Shown in pieces: positions 17,240 to 24,574 of a stretch of 64,000 nucleotides of DNA (position 1 is its first letter; the number at the start of each line of letters is the position of its first letter). Made by a program: the position numbers and the translations under genes. This DNA comes from PALSA-188 sp963720075. Lineage in GTDB: Bacteria; Acidobacteriota; Terriglobia; Terriglobales; Acidobacteriaceae. Location of the stretch: assembly GCA_963720075.1 (NCBI GenBank), contig CAVREG010000019.1, positions 868,001-932,000 on the forward strand. Reading direction: 5' to 3'. Under the pieces are notes generated by a model. That model did not search any database. It saw only the letters and a list, made by a program, of their open reading frames with translations, and had not been told where the DNA came from.

Positions 17240-17875
17240 GTGAGCCACGCAAACGTAATAGTAGACGCACACTCGCCGGAACTGAGCGAAGGCTCGCCAT
17301 TCGCGATTCCTACCAAGAAACTGGTGATGTGGCTATTCCTCATCTCAGACGCGATGACATTCGCGGCGTGCCTGATGGCTTACGGATTTTTGCGCAACGC
17401 AACCCCAAACTGGCCGAGGCCTTTCGAGTTTTCGCCCACGGTCATCAATGCAATGGTAATGACATTCATTCTCATCACCAGTAGCCTGACCATGCTGATC
17501 GCCATCCGCGCCGCTAAGGGCGGAAATAAGTCAAAGGCGTTCAACTGGATGTTGATTACGGCGGCAGGTGGTATTGTTTTTGCTATCCTGCACATTCGCG
17601 AATGGCTGGGAATGATCGGTGAAGGCGCGACATTGTTCCATAATCCGTGGGGCACGGCGATTTTTGGCGCCAGTTTTTTCAGCATCACCGGTCTGCACTT
17701 GCTCCACGTGACAGCCGGAGTGGTCGCTTTGATCGTTGTCGGGTTGCGATACAAGGGTGGCCGCTACAACGCGGATGACATCGAAATCGTCGGGTTGTAC
17801 TGGCACTTCGTGGATCTGGTTTGGATGTTCGTAGTGCCCTTCGTTTACCTTCTGAATGTTGCACCGCCACACTAG
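17240..17875 (+). CDS. Cytochrome c oxidase subunit III-family protein, second copy
   Basis: A 211-residue COX3-family protein starting at a GTG (17240) preceded by GGAGG at 17231-17235. Five hydrophobic helices are visible: LVMWLFLISDAMTFAACLMA, VINAMVMTFILITSSLTML, MLITAAGGIVFAILHI, AIFGASFFSITGLHLLHVTA and GLYWHFVDLVWMFVVPFVYL. The HLLHVTAG and YWHFVDLVW motifs match subunit III of cytochrome and quinol oxidases. The LISDAM motif is near-diagnostic for CyoC/CoxC-like proteins. It is encoded between coxC and the subunit IV gene and probably forms part of the same complex. Confidence 0.88.
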   Translation: MSHANVIVDAHSPELSEGSPFAIPTKKLVMWLFLISDAMTFAACLMAYGFLRNATPNWPRPFEFSPTVINAMVMTFILITSSLTMLIAIRAAKGGNKSKAFNWMLITAAGGIVFAILHIREWLGMIGEGATLFHNPWGTAIFGASFFSITGLHLLHVTAGVVALIVVGLRYKGGRYNADDIEIVGLYWHFVDLVWMFVVPFVYLLNVAPPH

Positions 17876-17892
17876 AGCGTCAGGAGATATAT

Positions 17893-18207
17893 ATGCATTC
17901 GACGGAAGATCACGGCTCCATGGCAAGAGATTTGGTCGTCTATTTGGCGATACTGATCATTGCAGGATTGCAGTTTGTGATTGCTTACCAGCACATTGAC
18001 GGCGAGCAAATGTTTGCGCGCATGTTGGCATTGGCAATGCTTGAGGCGGGATTGGGAGTGCTATTCTTCATGCATTTGTGGATGGAGACTCGCGGCTTCC
18101 TGATCTTTATTGCCGTATTTACACTATTCGTCCTCGCTGCGATGAATTATTTGTGGCCAGATAGCTTCCGAATACTGGTGGGTGCGCCCTTTTCCAGTTA
18201 CCATTGA
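17893..18207 (+). CDS. Cytochrome c oxidase subunit IV-like small membrane protein
   Basis: A 104-residue protein of the prokaryotic COX4 (CyoD/CtaF) type with three helices: LVVYLAILIIAGLQFVIAY, MLALAMLEAGLGVLFFMHLW and FLIFIAVFTLFVLAAMNYLW. The FFMHLWME motif is typical. ATG at 17893 has AGGAG at 17882-17886 seven bases upstream. Position directly after the subunit III genes supports assignment to the aa3 oxidase, where such subunits help assembly of the CuB centre. Confidence 0.82.
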   Translation: MHSTEDHGSMARDLVVYLAILIIAGLQFVIAYQHIDGEQMFARMLALAMLEAGLGVLFFMHLWMETRGFLIFIAVFTLFVLAAMNYLWPDSFRILVGAPFSSYH

Positions 18208-18229
18208 TGCGACTCGGAAACTTTCAATT

Positions 18230-18508
18230 ATGCTGACGCGATCACAACTCGCAGCGGTCGTTTTAGTGGGAATCGCTCTGTTCGTAATTCCCCTGCCCGC
18301 GTTCTCACAGGGCTGCGCGTTGTGCTATACCCAGGCCGCTTCCGCCGGTTCTCGAATGATCCAGGCTTTACGCAGCGGGATTTTAGTTCTGATCGTTCCG
18401 CCGAGTTTGCTATCGGTTGGGGTCATGATTGTCGCCTATCGGAAGCGTAATCAATTCAAGCGCGATGGGTATGACAGCTATACTGATCAATTCGACGGAC
18501 GCTGGTAA
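18230..18508 (+). CDS. Small membrane protein with CALC motif in oxidase operon
   Basis: A 92-residue protein with two hydrophobic segments: an N-terminal signal or anchor (LAAVVLVGIALFVIPLPAFS) and a second helix (GILVLIVPPSLLSVGVMIVAY). Between them is GCALCYTQAASAGSRMIQAL with a CxxC pair on the outer face, and a basic, polar C-tail. Not recognised as a named family. The place between the oxidase subunit IV and ctaB, and the periplasmic CxxC, would suit a role in oxidase maturation, but that is inference. An in-frame upstream start at 18182 would overlap the previous gene; 18230 gives a clean signal sequence. Confidence 0.7.
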   Translation: MLTRSQLAAVVLVGIALFVIPLPAFSQGCALCYTQAASAGSRMIQALRSGILVLIVPPSLLSVGVMIVAYRKRNQFKRDGYDSYTDQFDGRW

Positions 18509-18517
18509 CAGGAGAGC

Positions 18518-19417
18518 ATGGCCACAACTCAAGTAATGGCGGTACCGGGCGAAACTCAGACTCTTACTTCCAGGCTCCGGGATTACTACACGCTAACAAA
18601 GCCGGAAGTGAATTTGCTGATTCTGATGACCACGTCGGCGGGCTATTACCTTGCCTCCCGTGGATCGTTCAGGTTTGCCGGACTCGTCAACACTCTCATC
18701 GGCACGCTGCTGGTAGCCAGCGGCACTGCAACTCTTAATCAATGGATGGAGCGGGTTTGGGATCGACAGATGCGGCGCACCGCGAACCGGCCCATGCCAT
18801 CCGGCCGGATGAGTTCTATTCACGCACTTATTTTCGGAATTCTTCTTAGCGTTGGAGGCGGCCTTTACCTCTTCGCAACCGTAAACACATTGTCGGCGGT
18901 CCTGGCAATCTCCACCCTGCTTTCCTACCTTCTTGTTTACACTCCGCTGAAGCGGGTGACGCCGCTATGCACGCTACTCGGCGCAATTCCCGGCGCCATG
19001 CCAACTTTGATCGGATGGGCAGGAGCATCTGGCAGCATTGACCCCCAGGCATGGTTTCTCTTTGCCATTTTGTTCCTCTGGCAGTTTCCGCATTTCCTGG
19101 CGATAGCTCTGATGTACAAGGACGACTACGCGCGGGCTGGTTATCACATGTTGCCAAGTTTCGACTTGGACAGCCGTTTTACTCGCGTGGAAATTATTTT
19201 CTTCACGATCGCGCTAATCCTCACAACCATGCTGCCTTTCATTGATCGCGGAGGACCGCACTACGTCATCGGAATGTTCATTGCGGGCGCATTTCTGCTT
19301 TACCATTCGATGAAACTCGCGGCTTCGTCTTCGACGGTTTTGGCCAGACGTCTGGTTCACGCTTCCGTAATTTATCTGCCTGTCGTATTAGTGATCTTGG
19401 TGGTGTTGAAGCGCTAG
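18518..19417 (+). CDS. ctaB: Protoheme IX farnesyltransferase
   Basis: Integral-membrane UbiA-family prenyltransferase that attaches a farnesyl chain to heme b to make heme O, the precursor of heme A for the oxidase upstream. The 299-residue protein shows the first Asp-rich region as NQWMERVWDRQMRRTANRP, the second as LMYKDDYARAGYHML, and about nine hydrophobic helices. The starting segment YYTLTKPEVNLLILMTTSAG is characteristic of the family. It lies nine bases after the CALC protein gene and ends the respiratory operon. No ctaA (heme A synthase) is seen in the window. Confidence 0.94.
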   Translation: MATTQVMAVPGETQTLTSRLRDYYTLTKPEVNLLILMTTSAGYYLASRGSFRFAGLVNTLIGTLLVASGTATLNQWMERVWDRQMRRTANRPMPSGRMSSIHALIFGILLSVGGGLYLFATVNTLSAVLAISTLLSYLLVYTPLKRVTPLCTLLGAIPGAMPTLIGWAGASGSIDPQAWFLFAILFLWQFPHFLAIALMYKDDYARAGYHMLPSFDLDSRFTRVEIIFFTIALILTTMLPFIDRGGPHYVIGMFIAGAFLLYHSMKLAASSSTVLARRLVHASVIYLPVVLVILVVLKR

Positions 19418-19425
19418 GGACATTG

Positions 19426-19510
19426 GTAATTGGGTAATTTTGTAATTGAGTAATTTGAAATCAGCAAGATCGCGATAAGGCGCAGTTCAATTACAAAATT
19501 ACCCAATTAC
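19426..19510. repeat. Perfect 24-bp inverted repeat made of 8-bp units
   Basis: Arms 19426-19449 and 19487-19510 are exact reverse complements, separated by 37 bases. Each arm is built from eight-base units of the form GTAATTNN (GTAATTGG, GTAATTTT, GTAATTGA, and GTAATTTG just beyond the left arm). The right arm ends three bases before the ATG of the HIT gene, so the AT-rich repeat replaces the normal ribosome-binding site. It can form a long hairpin that could end ctaB transcription and control the HIT gene. Confidence 0.85.
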
Positions 19511-19513
19511 TCA

Positions 19514-19855
19514 ATGTCTGACTGCATTTTCTGCCGGATTATTCGCGGTGAAATTCCTTCCAACAAGGTTTACGAAGACGAGCATACATTTGCCTTCGAG
19601 GATCTGGACCCTCAAGGTCCCACTCACGTTCTGGTAATCCCGAAGAAACACATCGCTGGGCTAAAGGAAGCTTCACTCGAGGATGCAGAAGCTGTTGGGC
19701 GATGCCATCTCGCGGCGGCTCAGATAGCTCGCGAGAGAAACATTGAAAGCGGCTATCGCACCGTTCTGAATGTTGGGCCGGGGGCCGGACAGTCAGTCTT
19801 CCACCTGCACGTCCACTTAATCGGCGGCCGCAAGCTGAACTGGCCTCCCGGCTAA
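19514..19855 (+). CDS. HIT-family nucleotide hydrolase
   Basis: A 113-residue histidine-triad protein (HINT/PKCI-like branch). SDCIFCRIIRGEIPSNKVYE is the standard N-terminus with the CxxC pair. HVLVIPKKHI holds the conserved mid-protein His. The catalytic triad is FHLHVHLIGG (His97, His99, His101). Such enzymes hydrolyse adenosine phosphoramidates and related nucleotides; the physiological substrate is usually unknown. ATG at 19514 is fixed by the family N-terminus, although no Shine-Dalgarno sequence is present because an inverted repeat fills the upstream region. Confidence 0.92.
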   Translation: MSDCIFCRIIRGEIPSNKVYEDEHTFAFEDLDPQGPTHVLVIPKKHIAGLKEASLEDAEAVGRCHLAAAQIARERNIESGYRTVLNVGPGAGQSVFHLHVHLIGGRKLNWPPG

Positions 19856-19951
19856 GACTCTTGCTATTCCCCAGCCGCTTACCGCACCTGCGGCACCAAT
19901 GCCATAGCCTGTTCGTGCCCCCTTGAACGCGGTGCTAAAATTATCCTGTCT

Positions 19952-20605
19952 ATGGATTTAAACGGCACCACACGGCGAAAGGCAATGTTTCAGCAACTGC
20001 CGGGCACCCGACAGGGAACGTCGTTGTGGCTGTCGCTGGCATTACACGGTGCGCTGTTGTATGTCGTCATTTCTGCCGGACCACGATTCATTCAGCCATC
20101 CTCAATTGCGTTTGGCAACGCCGGATCAGGGACATCCGCTGAAATCATCTACTTGGGACCGTCGTCGGTTCCTCATCAAACACCGCTAAATGCGCCGAGA
20201 CCCAAAGCAAAGCATAAGTCCGCACCCAAACTAGCCGCCCCTAAAGTGCAGGAAGAACCGTCTCTCGACGCTCCGGTCGAATCGGCCCGCGCGGGGTCAT
20301 TAGTAGGGTCGTCGTCAACTGGCTTGAGAACAGGATACGAATCGCGGCCCGCGTTGCCTGTGGTGTTTCCAAATCCAGCGGTTGATAGTTCAGAATTACC
20401 GTCCGGTGTCGCCGGAGACGTGGTCGTCGAAGTGACCATTGACGAAAAAGGCAACGTTGCCGACGCGAAAGTGCTCGAATCCGTGGGCTACGGATTAGAA
20501 GATAAGGTTTTAGCGGCACTCAAAAATTGGCGCTTCACTCCGGCAACAATGAATGGAATCGCGATTGCCTCGCGGCAGGACGTACACTTCCACTTCCCCA
20601 GCTAA
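19952..20605 (+). CDS. TonB-family energy transducer
   Basis: A 217-residue protein with an N-terminal membrane anchor (LWLSLALHGALLYVVIS, about residues 26-42), a Pro/Lys/Ala-rich periplasmic linker (about 70-125: PRPKAKHKSAPKLAAPKVQ) and a TonB C-terminal domain (about 140-217: GDVVVEVTIDEKGNVADAKV, YGLEDKVLAALKNWRFTPAT). It would couple the proton-motive force to outer-membrane TonB-dependent receptors. No exbB or exbD lies nearby. The start may be the ATG at 19952 or at 19985. Confidence 0.85.
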   Translation: MDLNGTTRRKAMFQQLPGTRQGTSLWLSLALHGALLYVVISAGPRFIQPSSIAFGNAGSGTSAEIIYLGPSSVPHQTPLNAPRPKAKHKSAPKLAAPKVQEEPSLDAPVESARAGSLVGSSSTGLRTGYESRPALPVVFPNPAVDSSELPSGVAGDVVVEVTIDEKGNVADAKVLESVGYGLEDKVLAALKNWRFTPATMNGIAIASRQDVHFHFPS

Positions 20606-20626
20606 TTCGATCTCATCAGAATTGAA

Positions 20627-21274
20627 CTAATCCGCGGCGGTTTCTTCCGGAGCCCCATGTTTGCGCAGCAATTGCGGAAGATTCTGCGAGAATGCCGATC
20701 GCGGCAGCACCATGTCACATCCCACTTCATGCGCTTTTTGCTTTAAATCTCCCTGCACGTGCGATAAGAAGCCAATCACCGAAGTCTTTTTTAATTTCGC
20801 CTTCAGCTTGGGAATAAGAATCAGGGGCTTCGCGTTTGCGTTATTCATATCGAAAATGATCAGCGAAGGCTTTTCCTCGCCATTCAGTTTGATACGTTCC
20901 AATAAATCCTTTTCCGCTTTGCAGAATTCAACTTTCACGTTGAGCTTGCGCGCGGTTTCCTGAATCTTAGCCTGGAAAAATAAATCGTCCACGAACGCAA
21001 AGATGCGAGAATTGGCGTCTTCGCGAAATGGCAGCGGGTCGGGGTCGGCTGGCGCATAAGCGGCCGCAAAGCCCGGCCTGGGCCGGCCCTGGCGGGCACC
21101 ATTCCCATTCCCCATGTTCGCGCGATAACTGTGATCCATAGGCGCGCTGTAGATACTGTTTTGTTGATTGCGATCGCGGCCCGACGGCTGGCCGCTGCGA
21201 TTTGATGGGCGGCGACTGCGTCTCCGCCTGTTTCTGCCTCCCCCGTTGGAGGGGCGTCCTGGCCCAGCATTCAT
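20627..21274 (-). CDS. Arg/Gly-rich tail fused to degenerate receiver-like domain
   Basis: A 215-residue protein in two parts. Residues 1-80 are disordered and rich in Arg, Gly, Ser and Asn (GGGRNRRRRSRRPSNRSGQP), likely nucleic-acid-binding. Residues about 88-205 read like a response-regulator receiver: a first strand with acidic pair FAFVDDLFF, a beta-3 strand LIIFDMNNA with a candidate Asp, beta-4 SVIGFLSHV and beta-5 DMVLPRSAF, where the usual Lys is replaced by Arg. Phosphorylation is therefore doubtful. The receiver-like call rests on pattern only. Transcribed convergently with tonB; no kinase partner is adjacent. Confidence 0.65.
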   Translation of the reverse strand: MNAGPGRPSNGGGRNRRRRSRRPSNRSGQPSGRDRNQQNSIYSAPMDHSYRANMGNGNGARQGRPRPGFAAAYAPADPDPLPFREDANSRIFAFVDDLFFQAKIQETARKLNVKVEFCKAEKDLLERIKLNGEEKPSLIIFDMNNANAKPLILIPKLKAKLKKTSVIGFLSHVQGDLKQKAHEVGCDMVLPRSAFSQNLPQLLRKHGAPEETAAD

Positions 21275-21390
21275 ATTTTTCTCGTTTTATGCACTATTCG
21301 TTATGGCTTCCCGAAGGTAAACCATTTGCAACTTTTTGCTCCGGCCTATTTTCTGCAAGTACCTGCAGTGCGAAGAAGCCCGGTAGCGGG

Positions 21391-21558
21391 TCAATTTGAA
21401 TCGTTGATGCGGTCGTTCGTTCTCGATGCGAGGGCGGCGCCAAAAAGCATTCCTATAACCATTCCGAGCACGAGGTGATGCAGGGCCGCGCCAAGCGCCG
21501 TGCCTAAGCCCAGTCCGAGGGCGACTTGTAAGCCGAGAGAATTGTTCTTGTTTAACAT
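21391..21558 (-). CDS. Small glycine-zipper membrane protein
   Basis: A 55-residue protein beginning MLNKNNSLGLQVALGLGLGT, with two hydrophobic stretches rich in Gly and Ala at regular spacing (GLGLGTALGAALHHL, VLGMVIGMLFGAALAS) and a polar Asp/Asn tail. The Gly-zipper pattern resembles small membrane proteins of unknown function. The ATG at 21558 is preferred over an upstream in-frame start at 21606, which would add a polar, Cys- and His-containing leader. Confidence 0.5.
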   Translation of the reverse strand: MLNKNNSLGLQVALGLGLGTALGAALHHLVLGMVIGMLFGAALASRTNDRINDSN

Positions 21559-21936
21559 GTAAAGATGCTCTTTCTGTGGAGCGGGATGATTACAGCAATA
21601 GATCACTGGGAAATCAAACTACCCCTACCAAAACCCAGAGCGGCTGAAAACTCTTCTGAATAAAATCTTCCGTTTAATCGTTATTAATTTGTATCAATTG
21701 TTCCGTCTGGAAACTGTGTCCGTTTGGATCCTGTCCATTTGGCGCCGGGAGCTACGGGGCGCGGAGGGCCAGCTAGAAAGCATGGCCGCTGGGAACACCT
21801 GAATGGTAACGTTCTTTGCGCACGGAACGCAAGTCCAAAGTCACTTTAGTTTTGCACAGAAGTAACTGCATGCGTTTCATACGGAAATTTTCGCCGAATC
21901 CCTGCTGGGAGCGTAAAGTTTTCTGCATCGGCTTTT
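21559..21936. other. Intergenic region before recX
   Basis: About 380 bases between a small membrane protein gene and recX. It is AT-rich near 21650-21710 (TTAATCGTTATTAATTTG) and GC-rich after 21740. Short frames on either strand look random. No terminator, tRNA or clear promoter motif was found. Confidence 0.4.
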
Positions 21937-22473
21937 ATGTCTTTTCCCCGACCCAAGAAAACCGATTCCGAAGACGAGCTCTATGCCTACGCCGTAGGCG
22001 CGTTGGGGCGACGGGCGCGATCCGTCGCGGAACTGAAACGCTTGTTACGTCCGCGAGTCGAAGCCGAAACCGAGTACGGCCAAACCCTGATTGAGCTTGT
22101 GATACGCCATCTCAAAGACCAGGGATATCTCAACGATTCGAGATATGCCGCTGCATATTCCTCGTTTCGCCGCGACAACGAAAAATTCGGACGCATGCGC
22201 GTAATCACCGATCTCAAAATCAAAGGCGTTCACAGCGAAGTAATCGAAAAAGCCGTTGCTTCCGTTTACGACGAAGTCAGCGACGAGAAGCAGGCGCGAG
22301 ATTACATGCGCCGCAAGCGCCTAACCAAACCCGAAAATCAGAAGCAGGCGGCCCGGATTTTCCGTCAGCTCACGCGCGCGGGTTTCGCGTCAAGAACAAT
22401 TTTAAAAATCTTGAAGAAATGGGATGTGGACGACGAGACCCTAACGGCGTTGGAGGGTGAGATTGAGGGATGA
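21937..22473 (+). CDS. recX: RecX-family regulatory protein
   Basis: A 178-residue protein of the RecX family, which binds RecA filaments and modulates recombination and SOS activity. The three-helix repeats are visible: YAYAVGALGRRARSVAELKR, VIRHLKDQGYLNDSRYAAAY followed by FGRMRVITDLKIKGV, and a third unit with AARIFRQLTRAGFASRTILK. The LNDSRYA motif is highly characteristic. Basic residues are frequent, as expected. recA is not adjacent. A short gap and a convergent asnB gene follow. Confidence 0.87.
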   Translation: MSFPRPKKTDSEDELYAYAVGALGRRARSVAELKRLLRPRVEAETEYGQTLIELVIRHLKDQGYLNDSRYAAAYSSFRRDNEKFGRMRVITDLKIKGVHSEVIEKAVASVYDEVSDEKQARDYMRRKRLTKPENQKQAARIFRQLTRAGFASRTILKILKKWDVDDETLTALEGEIEG

Positions 22474-22580
22474 CCGACGGGTTAGCCGTCCCTCGCGGAC
22501 TAGGCTTTTGCCGCTGCCAACCCACCGTTGGAAAAGCGCACAGCTATACATTCCGACGACCCTTGATCCTCAATTAAATC

Positions 22581-24539
22581 TCACCTAACAGGGAACGGTA
22601 CCGCCTCAACGGAATCTTTCATCGGAAGATTATGCGAATCCCCCTCGAGACAAACCCGCTGCCACAATTCCAAATTCAACAATCGCCAAATGCGATCGTA
22701 ATTATCCCGATGATGCGCGCGATGCTCGCGAAATAATCGCTCGATGGCATCTCGCTTAAACAATTCACGATCCATGCTGCGCGGTTCCAGAAGCATGCTC
22801 TCGATAACATCCAACTGTGGTCCCGCGAGCCACCCGCTCCATGGCGTCGGAAAGCCCAGCTTCGCCCGATAAATGATGGAATGCGGCAGCAAATCTTCGA
22901 CAGCTTTCTTAAGGATCTGTTTGCCAGCCATCCCTCGCAGCTGGAATTGCGCCGGTATGTTCGCCGCGAACTCCACAAGAACGTGATCAAGGAAAGGCAC
23001 GCGGCTTTCAATAGACGCCGCCATGCTCATGTTGTCCTGCTTCATCAGAAGCTCAACGAGATAAGTTTTGATGTCGGTGTAAAGCAGCCGCTGAAGCATG
23101 TCACCGGACGAGTGTTCCCAATAATCAAGGACGTGGCGATACGCAGAGCCCTCGGCTATCTCCGCGGTGAAATCGTCAGCCAGCAGATCCCGCTGCTCCG
23201 CCGCACTGAATGCCGAAAAGAAATTATCGAAATAAAACGATGACCAGGAGTTTCCATCCAGTCCCAAAAAAGTATGGGAAAGCTTTCGCCGCATCGTCGC
23301 GCCAATCAATTCCGAATCCGAAATTGATTGTCGTATACGTCCGCGAAGCATTGCTGGAAGCAGGCTGCGGTAAATGCGGTCAAGCGCGGCATTCCGGCGG
23401 GTGAATGCGTAGCGGGTGTAGCCCCCAAGAGTTTCGTCGCTTCCTTCGCCGGTTAGCACAACTTTCACACTCTCGCGTGCCAGCCTCGCCACAAAATAAA
23501 GCGCAACGCTCGAGGGCCACGTGATGGGTTCGTCCTCATGCCAAATAAGATGGGGAAGCGCTCCGAAAAACTCCTCGCCGCTTACCAGCACTTCGTGATG
23601 AATCGAATTCAGGTGCTTCGCCGCGGTACACGCATAAGGCAGTTCGCTATATGCGTGCTCCGAATACCCGACAGAAAAAGTTTCGACTGGGGCGCGGCGT
23701 ATTTTTGTCATTAGCGCCGCGACGGCACTCGAATCCAGGCCGCCGCTCAAAAAAACACCTAACGGCACATCGCTCATCAAATGCCTGCTAACAGCCTCTT
23801 CAAGCATTCCACGATATTTCTGAACGTAATATTTTTCCGGCTGCGACGGAACCTCGTCCGTAAGGCGCAAGTCCCAATACTGCTGCATCTTGATTTCGCC
23901 ATTCTCGCTAAGTTCCAGAGTGTGACCCGGCATGAGTTTGAGGATTCCTTCGTAGAAAGTTTCCTGACCCGAGAGATATCCAAACGCAAGATATTCAGGG
24001 AGAACCGCGCGTTGAAACCGGGCTTGCACGCCTGGATGAGCCAGAATGACTTTTATTTCCGAACCGAAAAGAAATGAATCAGAAGTCAGGCGATAGTAGA
24101 ACGGCTTGATTCCCAGCCGGTCGCGCGCGACAAACAACCGTCGCTTCCCCGAATCCCAAATCGCAAACGCAAACATTCCGCGCAAATGTTGCACGCAGTC
24201 TGGCCCGTATTCTTCGTAGAGGTGAACAATTGTTTCCGTGTCGCAATGTGTGCGGTAGCGATGTCCCCGGGCCAGCAATTGTTCGCGCAAAGCCGCATGG
24301 TTATAAATCTCGCCGTTGAAAACGATCCAGATTGTGCCGTCTTCGTTGCTGAGAGGTTGATGCCCAGCCGCTACGTCAATAATGCTGAGACGCCGCATCG
24401 CCAGCCCAACCCGGCCTTCAGTGTGGATACCCTCGTCATCAGGGCCGCGGTGCGCCATGGCGGCACACATGCGCCGAAGCACTTGAGGATCAACCTCGGT
24501 GCGCCCGCCAAACTCGACGACTCCCGCAATCCCGCACAT
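22581..24539 (-). CDS. asnB: Asparagine synthase, glutamine-hydrolysing
   Basis: A 652-residue two-domain enzyme that makes asparagine, or an amide in a surface-polymer pathway, from aspartate, ATP and glutamine. The N-terminal class II glutaminase domain starts directly at Cys2 (MCGIAGVVEF), with RLSIIDVAAGHQPL and NGEIYNH. The synthetase domain has the PP-loop SGGLDSSAVAAL, FSVGYSEHAYSEL and the later GEGSDETLGGYTRY. It lies 35 bases downstream of a heparinase-like gene on the same strand, and a FemAB-like gene diverges beyond that. This context matches AsnB paralogues of exopolysaccharide and exosortase-associated loci, so it may serve polymer modification more than amino-acid supply. Confidence 0.92.
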   Translation of the reverse strand: MCGIAGVVEFGGRTEVDPQVLRRMCAAMAHRGPDDEGIHTEGRVGLAMRRLSIIDVAAGHQPLSNEDGTIWIVFNGEIYNHAALREQLLARGHRYRTHCDTETIVHLYEEYGPDCVQHLRGMFAFAIWDSGKRRLFVARDRLGIKPFYYRLTSDSFLFGSEIKVILAHPGVQARFQRAVLPEYLAFGYLSGQETFYEGILKLMPGHTLELSENGEIKMQQYWDLRLTDEVPSQPEKYYVQKYRGMLEEAVSRHLMSDVPLGVFLSGGLDSSAVAALMTKIRRAPVETFSVGYSEHAYSELPYACTAAKHLNSIHHEVLVSGEEFFGALPHLIWHEDEPITWPSSVALYFVARLARESVKVVLTGEGSDETLGGYTRYAFTRRNAALDRIYRSLLPAMLRGRIRQSISDSELIGATMRRKLSHTFLGLDGNSWSSFYFDNFFSAFSAAEQRDLLADDFTAEIAEGSAYRHVLDYWEHSSGDMLQRLLYTDIKTYLVELLMKQDNMSMAASIESRVPFLDHVLVEFAANIPAQFQLRGMAGKQILKKAVEDLLPHSIIYRAKLGFPTPWSGWLAGPQLDVIESMLLEPRSMDRELFKRDAIERLFREHRAHHRDNYDRIWRLLNLELWQRVCLEGDSHNLPMKDSVEAVPFPVR

Positions 24540-24574
24540 TTTCTTTTGTCCTGAACAAGCCCAACTACGAATAG

